A DNA stretch of 64,000 nt from an uncultured Kiloniellaceae bacterium (GTDB lineage Bacteria > Pseudomonadota > Alphaproteobacteria > Kiloniellales > Kiloniellaceae). Both the position numbers and the translations under genes were made by a program. The notes beneath the pieces were generated by a model. The model saw nothing but the letters and a program-made list of their open reading frames with translations, was not told where the DNA came from and did not search any database. Below, in pieces: positions 1-8,152 of the stretch (positions are counted from its first letter, which is position 1; each line of letters opens with the position of its first letter). The DNA is taken from NCBI GenBank assembly GCA_947493695.1, contig CANLSF010000001.1:806001-870000 (forward strand), written 5' to 3'.

Positions 1-334
1 CGAGGGTCTCGGATGGATTCCGGGCGAAGTCGTTGCCATGAAGCCAGGGGATCCTGCGCTCAAGGTGCCGCACATGGGCTGGAACCAACTGGAATTTACC
101 GCGCAGAAGCATCCTGTGCTGGCGGGAATGGGGCAAAATCCCCATGTGTACTTCGTTCACAGCTATCACTTGGTGCCTGCCGACCTTGATCAGGTGCTCG
201 CGACTGTCGATTACGGCGGTCGCGTGAATGCGGTCGTTGGTCGCGATAATCTGGTCGGCACCCAGTTTCACCCCGAAAAAAGCCAGACAGCCGGTCTTCA
301 GCTGCTGGGAAATTTTTTGAAATGGACTCCGTAA
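1..334 (+). CDS. hisH: Imidazole glycerol phosphate synthase, glutaminase subunit HisH (3' part)
   Basis: Partial gene; the frame is open from base 2 and the N-terminal half lies outside the window. HisH hydrolyses glutamine and passes ammonia to HisF for the fifth step of histidine synthesis. The visible 110 residues begin with GLGWIPGEVV and contain QFHPEKSQ, which carries the His and Glu of the class I amidotransferase triad; the nucleophilic Cys would be upstream of the window. The stop codon overlaps the next start (TAATG at 332-336), so the acetyltransferase is probably translationally coupled. The following hisA, hisF and hisE confirm the operon. Confidence 0.95.
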   Translation, partial: EGLGWIPGEVVAMKPGDPALKVPHMGWNQLEFTAQKHPVLAGMGQNPHVYFVHSYHLVPADLDQVLATVDYGGRVNAVVGRDNLVGTQFHPEKSQTAGLQLLGNFLKWTP

Positions 335-903
335 TGTCAGTGTCAGGCGTCAATTCCCAATCAAGCACAGGGCGTTCACCAAGCGTTGTGGTCGATCGTC
401 TCGAGGCCTTCGAAGGGCCTGATATGCATGATCTCTGCGATGCGGCGGAGGCGGCTATTCTTGATGGCGGCGGGTTTGGCTGGCTGACGCCGCCGCCCCG
501 GCATGTGATGGAGACTTACTGGCGCGGTGTCCTGCTGGTGCCGGAGCGGCAGCTTTTTGTTGCGCGGCTCGATGGCACCATTGCCGGGTCCGCGCAGCTT
601 GTCCGCCCGCCCCGTAACAACGAAGCCCAGGGATTTGGAGGGCAGCTGACCACTTTCTTCCTGGCCCCCTGGGCGCGTGGTCACGGCCTGGCGCGGATGA
701 TGGTTGAACGGGTTGAGGTTGCAGCGCGGGACACTGGGCTCAAGGTGCTTAATCTGGATGTGCGTGCCACGCAGGACAGGGCAATCCAGATCTATGACCA
801 GCTCGGGTTTCGCCGATGGGGCGAGCACCCTCAGTATGCGCAGGTCGATGGTGATTGGGTGACCGGCTATTTTTACACCAAGGACCTGACGGATAATCCT
901 TAG
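334..903 (+). CDS. GNAT family N-acetyltransferase
   Basis: About 189 residues. A GNAT fold is recognised from the acetyl-CoA-binding motif A, with [16 protein letters not shown] (an R-G-H-G-L-A pyrophosphate loop) in the second half, followed by a typical C-terminal strand region ([13 protein letters not shown]). The substrate cannot be told. I chose the ATG at 334 because it overlaps the hisH stop as TAATG; an in-frame ATG at 322 would give four more residues. It sits inside the his operon between hisH and hisA, so it is co-transcribed with histidine genes, although no role in histidine synthesis is known to me. Confidence 0.85.
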   Translation: MSVSGVNSQSSTGRSPSVVVDRLEAFEGPDMHDLCDAAEAAILDGGGFGWLTPPPRHVMETYWRGVLLVPERQLFVARLDGTIAGSAQLVRPPRNNEAQGFGGQLTTFFLAPWARGHGLARMMVERVEVAARDTGLKVLNLDVRATQDRAIQIYDQLGFRRWGEHPQYAQVDGDWVTGYFYTKDLTDNP

Positions 904-971
904 TTTCACGGCCCAGGCGCGCGGGCGCTGCGGGTCCGATGCAATGCCAATCTAGAGAAAAGCTCGAGAGT

Positions 972-1703
972 ATGATCGTATTTCCGGCCATTGATTTGAA
1001 AGACGGAGCGGCTGTTCGTTTGCGCCAGGGGGAAATGGAGAGCGCAACAGTCTTCAATAGTGATCCTGCGGATCAGGCGCGCCTTTTCCGGACCGCAGGT
1101 TTCGAGTGGCTTCATGTTGTGGACCTGAACGGCGCGTTTGAGGGATATCCCGTCAATCGGGATACTGTTGCCGAGATCATTTCGTCTGTTGACCTCAAAA
1201 TCCAGCTGGGGGGCGGTATTCGTGACTTGAAGACCGTCGAAACCTGGCTGTCGGCTGGTATTGAACGCGTTATTCTGGGGACTGTGGCTGTCAAGGACCC
1301 TGGCCTCGTGAAAGAAGCCTGCCGCAGTTTCCCGGGTCGGGTCGTGGTCGGTATCGATGCCCGTGGCGGCCGCGTGGCGGTTGAGGGTTGGGCTGAGGTG
1401 AGTGAAATGCAGGCGACGGATCTTGCGCGCAGCTTCGAGGATGCCGGTGTTGCCGCAATCGTTTACACGGATATCGACCGGGATGGCTTGCTGCAGGGCG
1501 CCAACGTGGCGGCTACGGCTGCGCTCGCCGACGCGATCTCTATTCCTGTCATTGCCTCCGGCGGCGTGGCGTCGATCGAAGATATTACTGCGCTCAAGGC
1601 GGTTGAAACGAGTGGCATTGAGGGCGTGATCTGCGGGCGCGCGCTTTATGATGGCCGAATTGACCCGGCGGCGGCGCTGCGCGCTGCCCAGGCAACGAAC
1701 TGA
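972..1703 (+). CDS. hisA: Phosphoribosylformimino-5-aminoimidazole carboxamide ribotide isomerase HisA
   Basis: 243 residues, a (beta/alpha)8 barrel catalysing the Amadori rearrangement of ProFAR to PRFAR in histidine synthesis. It starts [12 protein letters not shown], with the catalytic Asp in AIDL; the second half has YTDIDRDG with the second catalytic Asp. Phosphate-binding loops are seen as QLGGGIR and VIASGGV. An upstream ATG at 939 would add eleven residues unlike the family, so 972 is preferred. It is followed 10 bases later by hisF. Confidence 0.96.
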   Translation: MIVFPAIDLKDGAAVRLRQGEMESATVFNSDPADQARLFRTAGFEWLHVVDLNGAFEGYPVNRDTVAEIISSVDLKIQLGGGIRDLKTVETWLSAGIERVILGTVAVKDPGLVKEACRSFPGRVVVGIDARGGRVAVEGWAEVSEMQATDLARSFEDAGVAAIVYTDIDRDGLLQGANVAATAALADAISIPVIASGGVASIEDITALKAVETSGIEGVICGRALYDGRIDPAAALRAAQATN

Positions 1704-1713
1704 GGATGGGTTT

Positions 1714-2484
1714 ATGTTGAAAGCGCGCGTCATACCCTGCCTCGACGTCAAAGACGGGCGCGTTGTCAAGGGCGTCAACTTTGTCGGTCTGCGGGATGCG
1801 GGGGATCCGGTTGAACAGGCGCGGGTGTACGATGCCGCCGGCGCTGACGAGCTCTGTTTCCTCGACATTACGGCCAGTCATGAGAAGCGCGACACGATGC
1901 TCGATGTAGTTTCGCGCACCGCAGAGGCCTGTTTTATGCCGCTGACCGTCGGTGGCGGGGTCCGGGAAGTCGAGGATATCCGCCGTCTGCTGCTCGCCGG
2001 TGCGGACAAAGTCTCGATTAATACTGCGGCCGTACACAATCCCGATTTCGTGCGCGAAGCTGCAGAGAAATTTGGCGCTCAATGCATAGTCGTCGCGGTC
2101 GATGCCAAGCAGGTTGCGGACGACCGATTTGAGATCTTCACCCATGGGGGCCGCGAAGCGACCGGGATCGATGCCGTCGCCTGGTCCCGTCGGATGGCCG
2201 AGTATGGCGCCGGAGAGATTCTCCTGACCTCGATGGATCGTGATGGCACCAAACAGGGCTACAATATCGCCCTCACCCGCGCCGTCGCGGACGCTGTGCC
2301 GGTTCCGGTGATTGCTTCCGGCGGGGTTGGCACGCTCGAACATCTAAGCGCCGGCGTTCGGGATGGTCATGCCAGCGCCGTTTTGGCGGCCTCAATATTT
2401 CACTTTGGTGAATTCTCAATTGCAGAAGCCAAAGCCTATATGGAAAAAGACGGCATTCCGATACGCTTGACCCCCGGTGCATGA
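1714..2484 (+). CDS. hisF: Imidazole glycerol phosphate synthase, cyclase subunit HisF
   Basis: 256 residues, usual length. With HisH it makes imidazole glycerol phosphate and AICAR from PRFAR and ammonia. N-terminal [20 protein letters not shown] contains the catalytic Asp of CLDVKDG, and [14 protein letters not shown] holds the second catalytic Asp. The frame stays open upstream into hisA, but the family begins at this ATG. It is a paralogous barrel of HisA, with matching VGGGVR and VIASGGVG loops. Confidence 0.97.
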   Translation: MLKARVIPCLDVKDGRVVKGVNFVGLRDAGDPVEQARVYDAAGADELCFLDITASHEKRDTMLDVVSRTAEACFMPLTVGGGVREVEDIRRLLLAGADKVSINTAAVHNPDFVREAAEKFGAQCIVVAVDAKQVADDRFEIFTHGGREATGIDAVAWSRRMAEYGAGEILLTSMDRDGTKQGYNIALTRAVADAVPVPVIASGGVGTLEHLSAGVRDGHASAVLAASIFHFGEFSIAEAKAYMEKDGIPIRLTPGA

Positions 2485-2674
2485 GGCAATATCGCTTTAA
2501 ACCGTGATCCTGGTCTGATTTTGAAAACGGTTGCAATTCTACTGGCATGGGGCTAGCTACCCAGGCGTAGCGCTTGTCCTGAGGGCATCAATTTCGTTTA
2601 GGCGGAACAGGCTTCTCACCCGGAAACGCTGATGTTTTAAGTGATCCGCAGATAAAAGACGGAAGATAAAAAAG

Positions 2675-3022
2675 ATGACTGACCTAGACCTGGACGGGCG
2701 CGTTTTGGACCATCTCTTCGACGTCATCATGAGCCGTCGTGATGACGACCCGGAGACGTCGCATACCGCCAAACTGTTCAGTAAAGGCGTTCTAAAAGTC
2801 GCTCAGAAGCTCGGCGAAGAGGCTACGGAGACGGTTATCGAGGGCGTCGCCGGCAACCAGGAGCAGTTGGCTGATGAGTCTGCGGATCTGCTTTATCATT
2901 TGCTGGTGCTCTGGGCGGCACGGGGTTTGACACCGAACGACATTTGGCGCCAACTCGAGGGGCGTAAGGGTATTTCGGGTATTGCGGAAAAGGCATCTCG
3001 CGAAATTGCGGCGGGAAGCTGA
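2675..3022 (+). CDS. hisE: Phosphoribosyl-ATP pyrophosphatase HisE
   Basis: 115 residues, an all-alpha MazG-like pyrophosphohydrolase that removes pyrophosphate from phosphoribosyl-ATP in the second step of histidine synthesis. The metal-binding pattern is visible as EEATETVIEG followed by ADESADLLYH (ExxE and ExxD). It is a separate HisE without a fused HisI domain. A GGAAG ribosome site lies about 10 bases before the ATG. A 190-base spacer separates it from hisF, so it may also have its own promoter. Confidence 0.95.
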   Translation: MTDLDLDGRVLDHLFDVIMSRRDDDPETSHTAKLFSKGVLKVAQKLGEEATETVIEGVAGNQEQLADESADLLYHLLVLWAARGLTPNDIWRQLEGRKGISGIAEKASREIAAGS

Positions 3023-3123
3023 TTGCCCTCTCGATGCTTAACGTAAAAGCGTGATCAATTTGCCGGGGCGGACACATACTGCGTCAGGCTGACAATCCAA
3101 ACTCCAATAAGACCGGAAACATC

Positions 3124-3492
3124 ATGGCTTACGACGACAGTAATATCTTCGCCAAGATTCTGCGTGGCGAAATTCCTTGCGATAAAGTCTACGAAGACGA
3201 TTACGTCCTGGCGTTCAGGGATATAAACCCCCAGGCGCCTACTCATGTGCTGATTATCCCTAAGGGGGCCTATGTTTCCTTCGATGATTTTTCCGAGCAG
3301 GCGTCCAATGAGGAAATAGCAGGATTTGTGCGGGCTTCGGGGAAAATCGCGCGGGATCTCGACCTTGTGGCGCCGGGATACAGGACACTTTCCAACCATG
3401 GTGCCGACGCCCACCAGGAAGTGCCGCACTTTCATCTGCATCTTTTCGGCGGAAAAGATCTCGGACGCATGATCAAGCCGTTGGACAAGTAG
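3124..3492 (+). CDS. hinT: HIT family protein (HinT-like purine nucleoside phosphoramidase)
   Basis: 122 residues. The histidine triad HFHLHLF is at residues 102-108 and the N-terminal half has the family pattern IFAKILRGEIPCDKVYEDD. HinT-type enzymes hydrolyse AMP-linked phosphoramidates and adenylated amines in the cytoplasm. It follows hisE by about 100 bases; the hisE-HIT order is common in alphaproteobacteria. Function beyond the family is not determinable here. Confidence 0.92.
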   Translation: MAYDDSNIFAKILRGEIPCDKVYEDDYVLAFRDINPQAPTHVLIIPKGAYVSFDDFSEQASNEEIAGFVRASGKIARDLDLVAPGYRTLSNHGADAHQEVPHFHLHLFGGKDLGRMIKPLDK

Positions 3493-3516
3493 CAGTCTGA
3501 CTTTCTTACGCTGTCT

Positions 3517-3534
3517 ATCGACCTATAGGGCGAT
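3517..3534. repeat. Imperfect 18-base palindrome upstream of the 87-residue gene
   Basis: ATCG-a-CCTATAGG-g-CGAT, symmetrical except for one position on each side of the CCTATAGG core, about 105 bases before the start of the small gene at 3640. It could be a protein-binding site; no regulator is identified and it could be chance. Confidence 0.25.
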
Positions 3535-3639
3535 GTGTTAACGTGCCTGTAGGGGTCTTACCGTATGGTTTCACAGAGTTCTCGGGTCAATGGGCCACCT
3601 GTGTCGTTTCATGCAAGAGCTAGCTAGAGGGGAAGCAAG

Positions 3640-3903
3640 ATGGACAGATTGTACGAAATTGCGGAAGAAGCGACCAAAGGCGTTAATGCACTGCTGAACA
3701 GCCCTTTGACGCCTGAACAAACCAAGAGCGTTGAGCAGATCATTGAGCGTGCCGTTATCAAAGCCCTGCTTGAAGGTCAGCACCGCGCTGTTGACGCTGC
3801 ATTGCATGCACCAGAAGCGGATCAGGACGTCGCCCATAAGATCGCAACCGCGATCCGGCAAAAGAACGATGCATTGATCGCAAACCTTTCCAGTCTGCGG
3901 TAG
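3640..3903 (+). CDS. Small conserved-looking protein of unknown function
   Basis: 87 residues, not recognised. The sequence is soluble, predicted mostly helical, without a signal peptide or membrane segment, and rich in Ala, Glu and Gln (for example AEEATKG-, TKSVEQIIERAVIKAL). A strong ribosome site (GAGGGGA) lies about 8 bases before the ATG, which supports real translation. It stands alone between the HIT gene and another small gene on the same strand. No function is proposed. Confidence 0.7.
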   Translation: MDRLYEIAEEATKGVNALLNSPLTPEQTKSVEQIIERAVIKALLEGQHRAVDAALHAPEADQDVAHKIATAIRQKNDALIANLSSLR

Positions 3904-4086
3904 TCACCAACAGCTCGCTCGCTTCTTGACCCTGTTCGGCTTATTTATGTGCATGGCAGCATTGATATTGCGCTGGCGGAAACAGGATGAAGCTGACCAT
4001 TTCGCCATAATCCTTTTTAGGCGGAATATAATTAAATCAACGTAATGGGTTGCTTTTAACGCATAGCTTCGTTGCGTCATCCTGCA

Positions 4087-4115
4087 TTTATGTTTCATTG
4101 CGGAATCTCTATAAA
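4087..4115 (+). promoter_or_regulatory. Possible housekeeping promoter for the 58-residue gene
   Basis: TTTATG, a 17-base spacer, then TATAAA (4110-4115), ending about 50 bases before the ATG at 4167. The -10 is good and the -35 weak. The 263-base spacer 3904-4166 is otherwise AT-richer than its surroundings and shows no gene. Confidence 0.35.
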
Positions 4116-4166
4116 TTGTGCGTCGCAGCATTATCAAAACCACGCTGCGAATATGGAGATCACGCT

Positions 4167-4343
4167 ATGAAAACACTCTTTCAGGCTCTCTTGAGCCGGA
4201 TCCTTGCCGTTTTTTCTTTTCTGGAAAATGTTGGTGCGGCAACCCGCGTGTCACACGATATTAAGCGTGGCCGCCAGCCTCGCGAGTTCGATATGCAGGC
4301 GCTGGGCATCTCGGACGCCTATCGGTCCTATCGCGCAGTCTAA
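4167..4343 (+). CDS. Small basic protein, distantly DUF1127-like
   Basis: 58 residues starting MKTLFQALLSRILAVF, with a GGAG ribosome site at 4154-4157. The N-terminal half is an amphipathic or weakly hydrophobic helix; the second half is basic (SHDIKRGRQPRE) and ends DMQALGISDAYRSYR. The layout, a short helix then a basic stretch then a short 'LGIS' tail, recalls the small DUF1127 proteins of alphaproteobacteria, but the match is weak. An open frame upstream to 4050 is not part of the gene. It converges with comM. Confidence 0.6.
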   Translation: MKTLFQALLSRILAVFSFLENVGAATRVSHDIKRGRQPREFDMQALGISDAYRSYRAV

Positions 4344-4346
4344 CGA

Positions 4347-5873
4347 CTAGAGCTCCCGGCCCGGCGGCAGCCGCCGGTAGGATAAGGCCTCGGCAATATG
4401 TGGCCGGCGAAGGCCTTCGCTTCCCTCCAGGTCTGCGAGGGTGCGCGCCACGCGTAAAACCCGGTGATAGCCACGCCCCGTAAGCCTCAGACGCTCTGCT
4501 GCCTGCAACAGAAGGCTTTGACCTTCCGCATCCGGGGTCGCGACCTCTTCCAGCAGCTTTCCATCGACCTCTGCGTTGCTCCTGGGGCGGGTTTCCTCTG
4601 CCAGGTGGGCGTAACGCCTCTGCTGGACCTGTCGGGCCTGCGCAACGCGCCGTGCAACGGCTTCGGAACCTTCGCTGGGAGGGGGCAGGCTGAGGTCCTG
4701 CATCTTCACCGCGGGCACCTCCAGATGAAGGTCCATGCGATCATAGAGCGGGCCGGAGATCTTGGCCTGGTAATCAGACGCGCAGCGCGGGACCCGGCTG
4801 CAGGCGGCTGACGGATCGCCGAAATAGCCGCAACGGCAGGGATTCATGGCGGCAACGAGCTGTACACGTGCCGGATAGGTCACATGGGCGTTCGCGCGGG
4901 CAATTGCGACACGTCCGGTTTCAAGGGGCTGGCGCAGGGCTTCAAGCGTCGCACGACTGAATTCGGGCAGTTCATCCAGGAACAACACCCCGAGATGGGC
5001 CAGGGAAATTTCACCGGGCTTCGCTTTAAGGCCACCGCCTGCCAGCGCAGGCAGTGAGGCGGAGTGGTGCGGGTCACGAAATGGCCGTCTACGGAGCAGT
5101 TGCCCACCTTCCAAAGTCCCTGCAACCGAGTGAATAAGGCTGATTTCCAGGGCTTCCGAGGGATCCAAGGGAGGCAGGATACCCGGCAGGCGCTGCGCAA
5201 GCATGGACTTCCCTGCCCCGGGTGGCCCTACCATCAGGAGATTGTGACCGCCTGCGGCTGTTACTTCCAAAGCACGTTTGGCAGAGTTCTGGCCTTTGAT
5301 GTCCTTCAGGTCCAGGTCGTAGTCCTCTGCTGTGCTGAGGGCGGGCTCAGGTGCGCTGAGGACCTGTGCGCCCTTAAAATGGTTGATCAGGCTGAGCAGC
5401 GTCGGCGGGGCCAGAACTTCAATGCCTTTGGCCCAGGCGGCCTCTCCACCCTGATCCTGAGGGCAAATCAGGTTTAATCCACGTGCAGAGGCGTCCAGTG
5501 CGGCGGCGAGCACCCCGCTGACCGGCATAACCCGTCCGTCCAGGGCAAGCTCGCCCAGCACGGAATAATCCAGGATTTCGTCGCCCGGCAATACGTTCAT
5601 AGCCACGAGTAGGCCAAGTGCGATGGGCAGATCATAGTGGCTGCCTTCCTTGGCGAGGTCGGCGGGCGCCAGATTTACCACTATGCGCTTGGGTGGCAGA
5701 GATAGCCCCATGGCGGTTAGCGCTGCACGCACGCGGTCGCGGCTCTCGGCAACTGCCTTGTCGGGCAGGCCAACAACCGCAAAGGCGGGTAATCCCGATG
5801 CCATCTGCACCTGGACGTCGACCTTAACGACCTCGACGCCGGCAAAGGCGACGGTATTCACTCTCGCAACCAT
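4347..5873 (-). CDS. comM: YifB/ComM family Mg-chelatase-like AAA+ ATPase
   Basis: 508 residues. ComM-type helicases act in natural transformation by promoting branch migration, and many non-competent bacteria also carry them. N-terminal Lon-protease-like domain (about 20-140), Walker A GPPGAGKS at 216-223, Walker B VLFLDELPEF, a Cys-containing CRCGYFGDPSAAC segment, and the C-terminal Mg_chelatase_C motif RGYHRVLRVARTLADL. I start at the ATG MVARVNTVAF (5873) because it matches the family; an open frame upstream to 6020 adds 49 unrelated residues. It converges with the small gene at 4167. Confidence 0.93.
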   Translation of the reverse strand: MVARVNTVAFAGVEVVKVDVQVQMASGLPAFAVVGLPDKAVAESRDRVRAALTAMGLSLPPKRIVVNLAPADLAKEGSHYDLPIALGLLVAMNVLPGDEILDYSVLGELALDGRVMPVSGVLAAALDASARGLNLICPQDQGGEAAWAKGIEVLAPPTLLSLINHFKGAQVLSAPEPALSTAEDYDLDLKDIKGQNSAKRALEVTAAGGHNLLMVGPPGAGKSMLAQRLPGILPPLDPSEALEISLIHSVAGTLEGGQLLRRRPFRDPHHSASLPALAGGGLKAKPGEISLAHLGVLFLDELPEFSRATLEALRQPLETGRVAIARANAHVTYPARVQLVAAMNPCRCGYFGDPSAACSRVPRCASDYQAKISGPLYDRMDLHLEVPAVKMQDLSLPPPSEGSEAVARRVAQARQVQQRRYAHLAEETRPRSNAEVDGKLLEEVATPDAEGQSLLLQAAERLRLTGRGYHRVLRVARTLADLEGSEGLRRPHIAEALSYRRLPPGREL

Positions 5874-6243
5874 AAACGCCGATTCACACGTGAAAGTAGT
5901 TCCTCGGGTATCGCAGGACACTAGTCGCTTGTCAAACGTACGCGTAAATTTGTGAGACGTACGGGTGTAAAAAGTGGCGAAATCACGTGTTGCCGGAATC
6001 GAATGACATGTCGGAAACACTGTTCCCTTGTCGATTCAGCTCTCCTGCCGATGTGATGATTCGATCATAAGCAGACAATTTCAGCTCGCGGACAAACTGG
6101 GAAAGACCGACAGCCTGCCTCTCTGCCCGTAAGACAAAAAACCGGAAGCGCAATATACCTTGAATTGAATTCTGCAGAAAAGAAATTTGTAACGAAGAAA
6201 TAAAGGCTTGGTAAAAAACCAACTGGATGGTTAGTTAACGTCT
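5874..6243. other. 370-base divergent spacer between comM and the TetR gene
   Basis: No convincing gene. A minus-strand frame (5983-6222) opens only with TTG and has no family resemblance. The right end holds the TetR-type operator described separately. A promoter for comM must lie in the left part, but I could not choose a clear one. Confidence 0.6.
6215..6233. promoter_or_regulatory. Putative TetR operator upstream of the regulator gene
   Basis: AAAACCAACTGGATGGTTA, ending 10 bases before the start at 6244. It shares ACCAACTGG-N2-GGTT with the reverse complement of the site at 6901-6919 and resembles the GACC-N4-GGTC core of NemR-type boxes. Position over the start region suggests autorepression. 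Confidence 0.55.
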
Positions 6244-6843
6244 ATGGACTCTCGAAAAGCACAAACTCATCGGCGCATTGTCGAAACGGCGGCGGAACTC
6301 TTCGGGCTGCAGAGCTATCAGGCGGTGAACGTCAATCAGATCTGTGATCGTGCGAATGTAAACAAGGCAACGCTCTATCAGCACTTTGGATCGAAGGAAG
6401 CCCTGGCGGTTGCGACGATCGAACATCACTTCGAACGTCAGAAGGCCGATTTTTATGAGGCTGCAATGGCAGCCTTGCCGAATCCAGTGGATCGCCTGAG
6501 TGGAATTTATCAGAGGATTTATCAGCAACACTTAGCGCGCAGTGATCGTGGAGAAAGCTGCATAGGTTGCCCTTTTGTCAATATCTTAAGTGAGATGGCG
6601 GTTGGGTCACCGGCGATCCGGGATGCCGTACAAGCGGCGTTCGAAGGTCTGAAGCCCTACTACCGGCTGATTGCGCGAGATGCCAAGGTCATAGGCTACG
6701 CGAACCGGGAACTTGATGGCGATGCCGTCTCCTCGGCCCTTATTGCAATCATGAACGGTGCTATGATTTCAGCGAAGACAGAGAACCGCCCGGAAGCTAT
6801 TCTCGAAAATCTGGAGACAGCAAAACTGATACTTCGGGGATAA
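6244..6843 (+). CDS. TetR/AcrR family regulator, NemR-like
   Basis: 199 residues. N-terminal helix-turn-helix at about residues 25-50 (VNQICDRANVNKATLYQHFG), then a ligand domain. Cys106 and Cys109 in GESCIGCPF sit where NemR-type regulators carry a redox- or electrophile-sensitive Cys (Cys106 in E. coli NemR), so a thiol-based sensor of electrophiles or oxidants is plausible. Two near-identical operators flank the gene. No reductase or efflux gene is beside it: comM is upstream and a surface-protein gene converges downstream, so its other targets must be elsewhere or lost. Confidence 0.88.
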   Translation: MDSRKAQTHRRIVETAAELFGLQSYQAVNVNQICDRANVNKATLYQHFGSKEALAVATIEHHFERQKADFYEAAMAALPNPVDRLSGIYQRIYQQHLARSDRGESCIGCPFVNILSEMAVGSPAIRDAVQAAFEGLKPYYRLIARDAKVIGYANRELDGDAVSSALIAIMNGAMISAKTENRPEAILENLETAKLILRG

Positions 6844-6900
6844 GTCGGGGACTCGTGGCGCTTTGCCGACAACTTTAACCATATCGAGTCAAAGCATTAA

Positions 6901-6919
6901 AAACCGACCAGTTGGTCTA
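6901..6919. promoter_or_regulatory. Second TetR-type operator, downstream of the regulator
   Basis: GACCA-GT-TGGTC (6906-6917) is a perfect dyad around two bases. Read on the minus strand, TAGACCAACTGGTCGGTTT matches the site before the TetR gene at 14 of 19 positions. It lies in the spacer where the TetR and PEP-CTERM genes converge, with no gene start nearby. Confidence 0.55.
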
Positions 6920-6997
6920 GTGGTCCTTCCAGCTTCCTATGAGTGTAAAAACAATCTCATATATGTTGTTCTTACGCCCTGCCCGGCGGGAAGCTGA

Positions 6998-7048
6998 TGG
7001 TGACTGACACGACTTAGGTGGTTCATACCAGTGCGTAATCAGTCACCA
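6998..7048. repeat. Nested inverted repeat after the PEP-CTERM gene
   Basis: Outer arms TGGTGACTGA (6998-7007) and TCAGTCACCA (7039-7048) are perfect over 10 bases; inside them TGGT-tcat-ACCA (7019-7030) forms a second hairpin. It lies just past the stop of the minus-strand PEP-CTERM gene. There is no clear T-tract, so it may be a mRNA 3'-end structure rather than a classical intrinsic terminator. Confidence 0.5.
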
Positions 7049-7073
7049 CACTTGCTTAAAGCCTGACTCTGCG

Positions 7074-7958
7074 TCAGCCGTTTTTCATCGACCGCCTGCG
7101 CACAAGGCCTAACCCAAGAATGCCCAGGCCCAAGAGACCCAGCGTTCCGGGCTCTGGAATTGCTGTACGTGCAACTTCAAAGTCGTAGGTCTTATCGAAC
7201 GTGGCAGCGCCTATGGTATCGTACGCGAGACTGACATTGTCAAAGTAGCCGTCCTGCCCCTGGTTGAAGCTACCGACCCCGACACTGAGAAGGAGCATTT
7301 GGGCTGCCAGGAAATCAGCATCGAATTCCGTGAGCCAGTCGCCCAACGTCAGCAGCTTGCTTTGGTCGAAGACCTGTCCGAAGCCACCGGTCTGCCAGAA
7401 AAGGCCGCTGTTCAGATCGATTTGCACATCGGTCCAGTCGCCGGTTGCGACAGGATTATTGCCGTTTAGATAGGGCTCATAGACCAACGAGACGAAGCCG
7501 TCACCGACTGTAAGTGGGTTAAAAAAGGTTAGCTTGATCGACGGGGCTGCGAAGGTGTTGCCGCCTGGAACATTCGCTTTGTAGAAGGAGTAGCCGAGTT
7601 GAAAACTGTTGTTCAGGACATTTCCGGCTGTTCCGTAGGTATCGGCGACACCGATTTCGGCTTTATGATTGTCGTCGAAACCGGTGGTTAGCCGTGCCGC
7701 GCCCTGTGGTAAAGGTGCATTGTTTTCCAGGTTGCCACCGGTGCCTGATAGGTCTGCGATACTTGCCGTGCCGCCAGGTCTCACGTCGTTTTCAAACCAT
7801 TGGCCGTTTGCGACGAAGCTGCTGTCGATGGAATCTTCAATGATGACGGCTGCCGAAGATTCTGAGGCAGCCAAAAGCGATGCTGCAAGAGCAACTGCAC
7901 CGATCAAAGGCGTGAAAACACCCAAGCGGGAAGCCGCTCCGGACCTTTTAGTACTCAT
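7074..7958 (-). CDS. PEP-CTERM sorting-signal surface protein
   Basis: 294 residues. An N-terminal signal peptide (hydrophobic stretch GAVALAASLLA, cleavage near SSAA) and a classic C-terminal sorting signal: IPEPGTLGLLGLGILGLGL followed by RRR. PEP-CTERM proteins are cut and anchored by exosortases and usually linked to exopolysaccharide production. The middle domain (about 40-260) is Gly, Asn and Asp rich and probably a beta-sandwich, but I do not recognise it. GGGGGA lies 9 bases before the ATG. No exosortase or polysaccharide gene is in the window, so this is a detached substrate gene. A sigma-54-type promoter lies upstream. Confidence 0.88.
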   Translation of the reverse strand: MSTKRSGAASRLGVFTPLIGAVALAASLLAASESSAAVIIEDSIDSSFVANGQWFENDVRPGGTASIADLSGTGGNLENNAPLPQGAARLTTGFDDNHKAEIGVADTYGTAGNVLNNSFQLGYSFYKANVPGGNTFAAPSIKLTFFNPLTVGDGFVSLVYEPYLNGNNPVATGDWTDVQIDLNSGLFWQTGGFGQVFDQSKLLTLGDWLTEFDADFLAAQMLLLSVGVGSFNQGQDGYFDNVSLAYDTIGAATFDKTYDFEVARTAIPEPGTLGLLGLGILGLGLVRRRSMKNG

Positions 7959-8073
7959 TTTGCGTAATCCCCCAAGTGTTGGACTGGTTTACCCAGTTTC
8001 CGAGATTTGTGGGGATGCTGTTGGTGGCCAAAGCACTCGTGGTTCCGCGCACACCCCACAATAGCGGTTTAGC

Positions 8074-8091
8074 AAGCAAGATTTAAGCCAA
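8074..8091 (-). promoter_or_regulatory. Sigma-54 type -24/-12 promoter for the PEP-CTERM gene
   Basis: On the minus strand TTGGCTTAAATCTTGCTT has GG and GC separated by exactly ten bases, as the RpoN consensus TGGC-N7-TTGC requires. Transcription would start near 8064, giving a leader of about 105 bases to the ATG at 7958. Sigma-54 control of PEP-CTERM genes, with the PrsK/PrsR two-component system, is known from other EPS-forming bacteria. Confidence 0.6.
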
Positions 8092-8152
8092 GGATTGTAC
8101 GGCTTGTTTATCAATGACTTGTATTCCCGCTTTCCGAAATCTCCCAGAGATT

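Noticed and set aside
906-1868. A 320-residue minus-strand frame antisense to hisA and hisF
   Set aside because: Both plus-strand genes are certain; the antisense frame is a shadow with Arg- and His-rich composition.
5983-6222. A 79-residue minus-strand frame in the comM/TetR spacer
   Set aside because: It opens with TTG, has no ribosome site, overlaps the TetR operator and resembles nothing.
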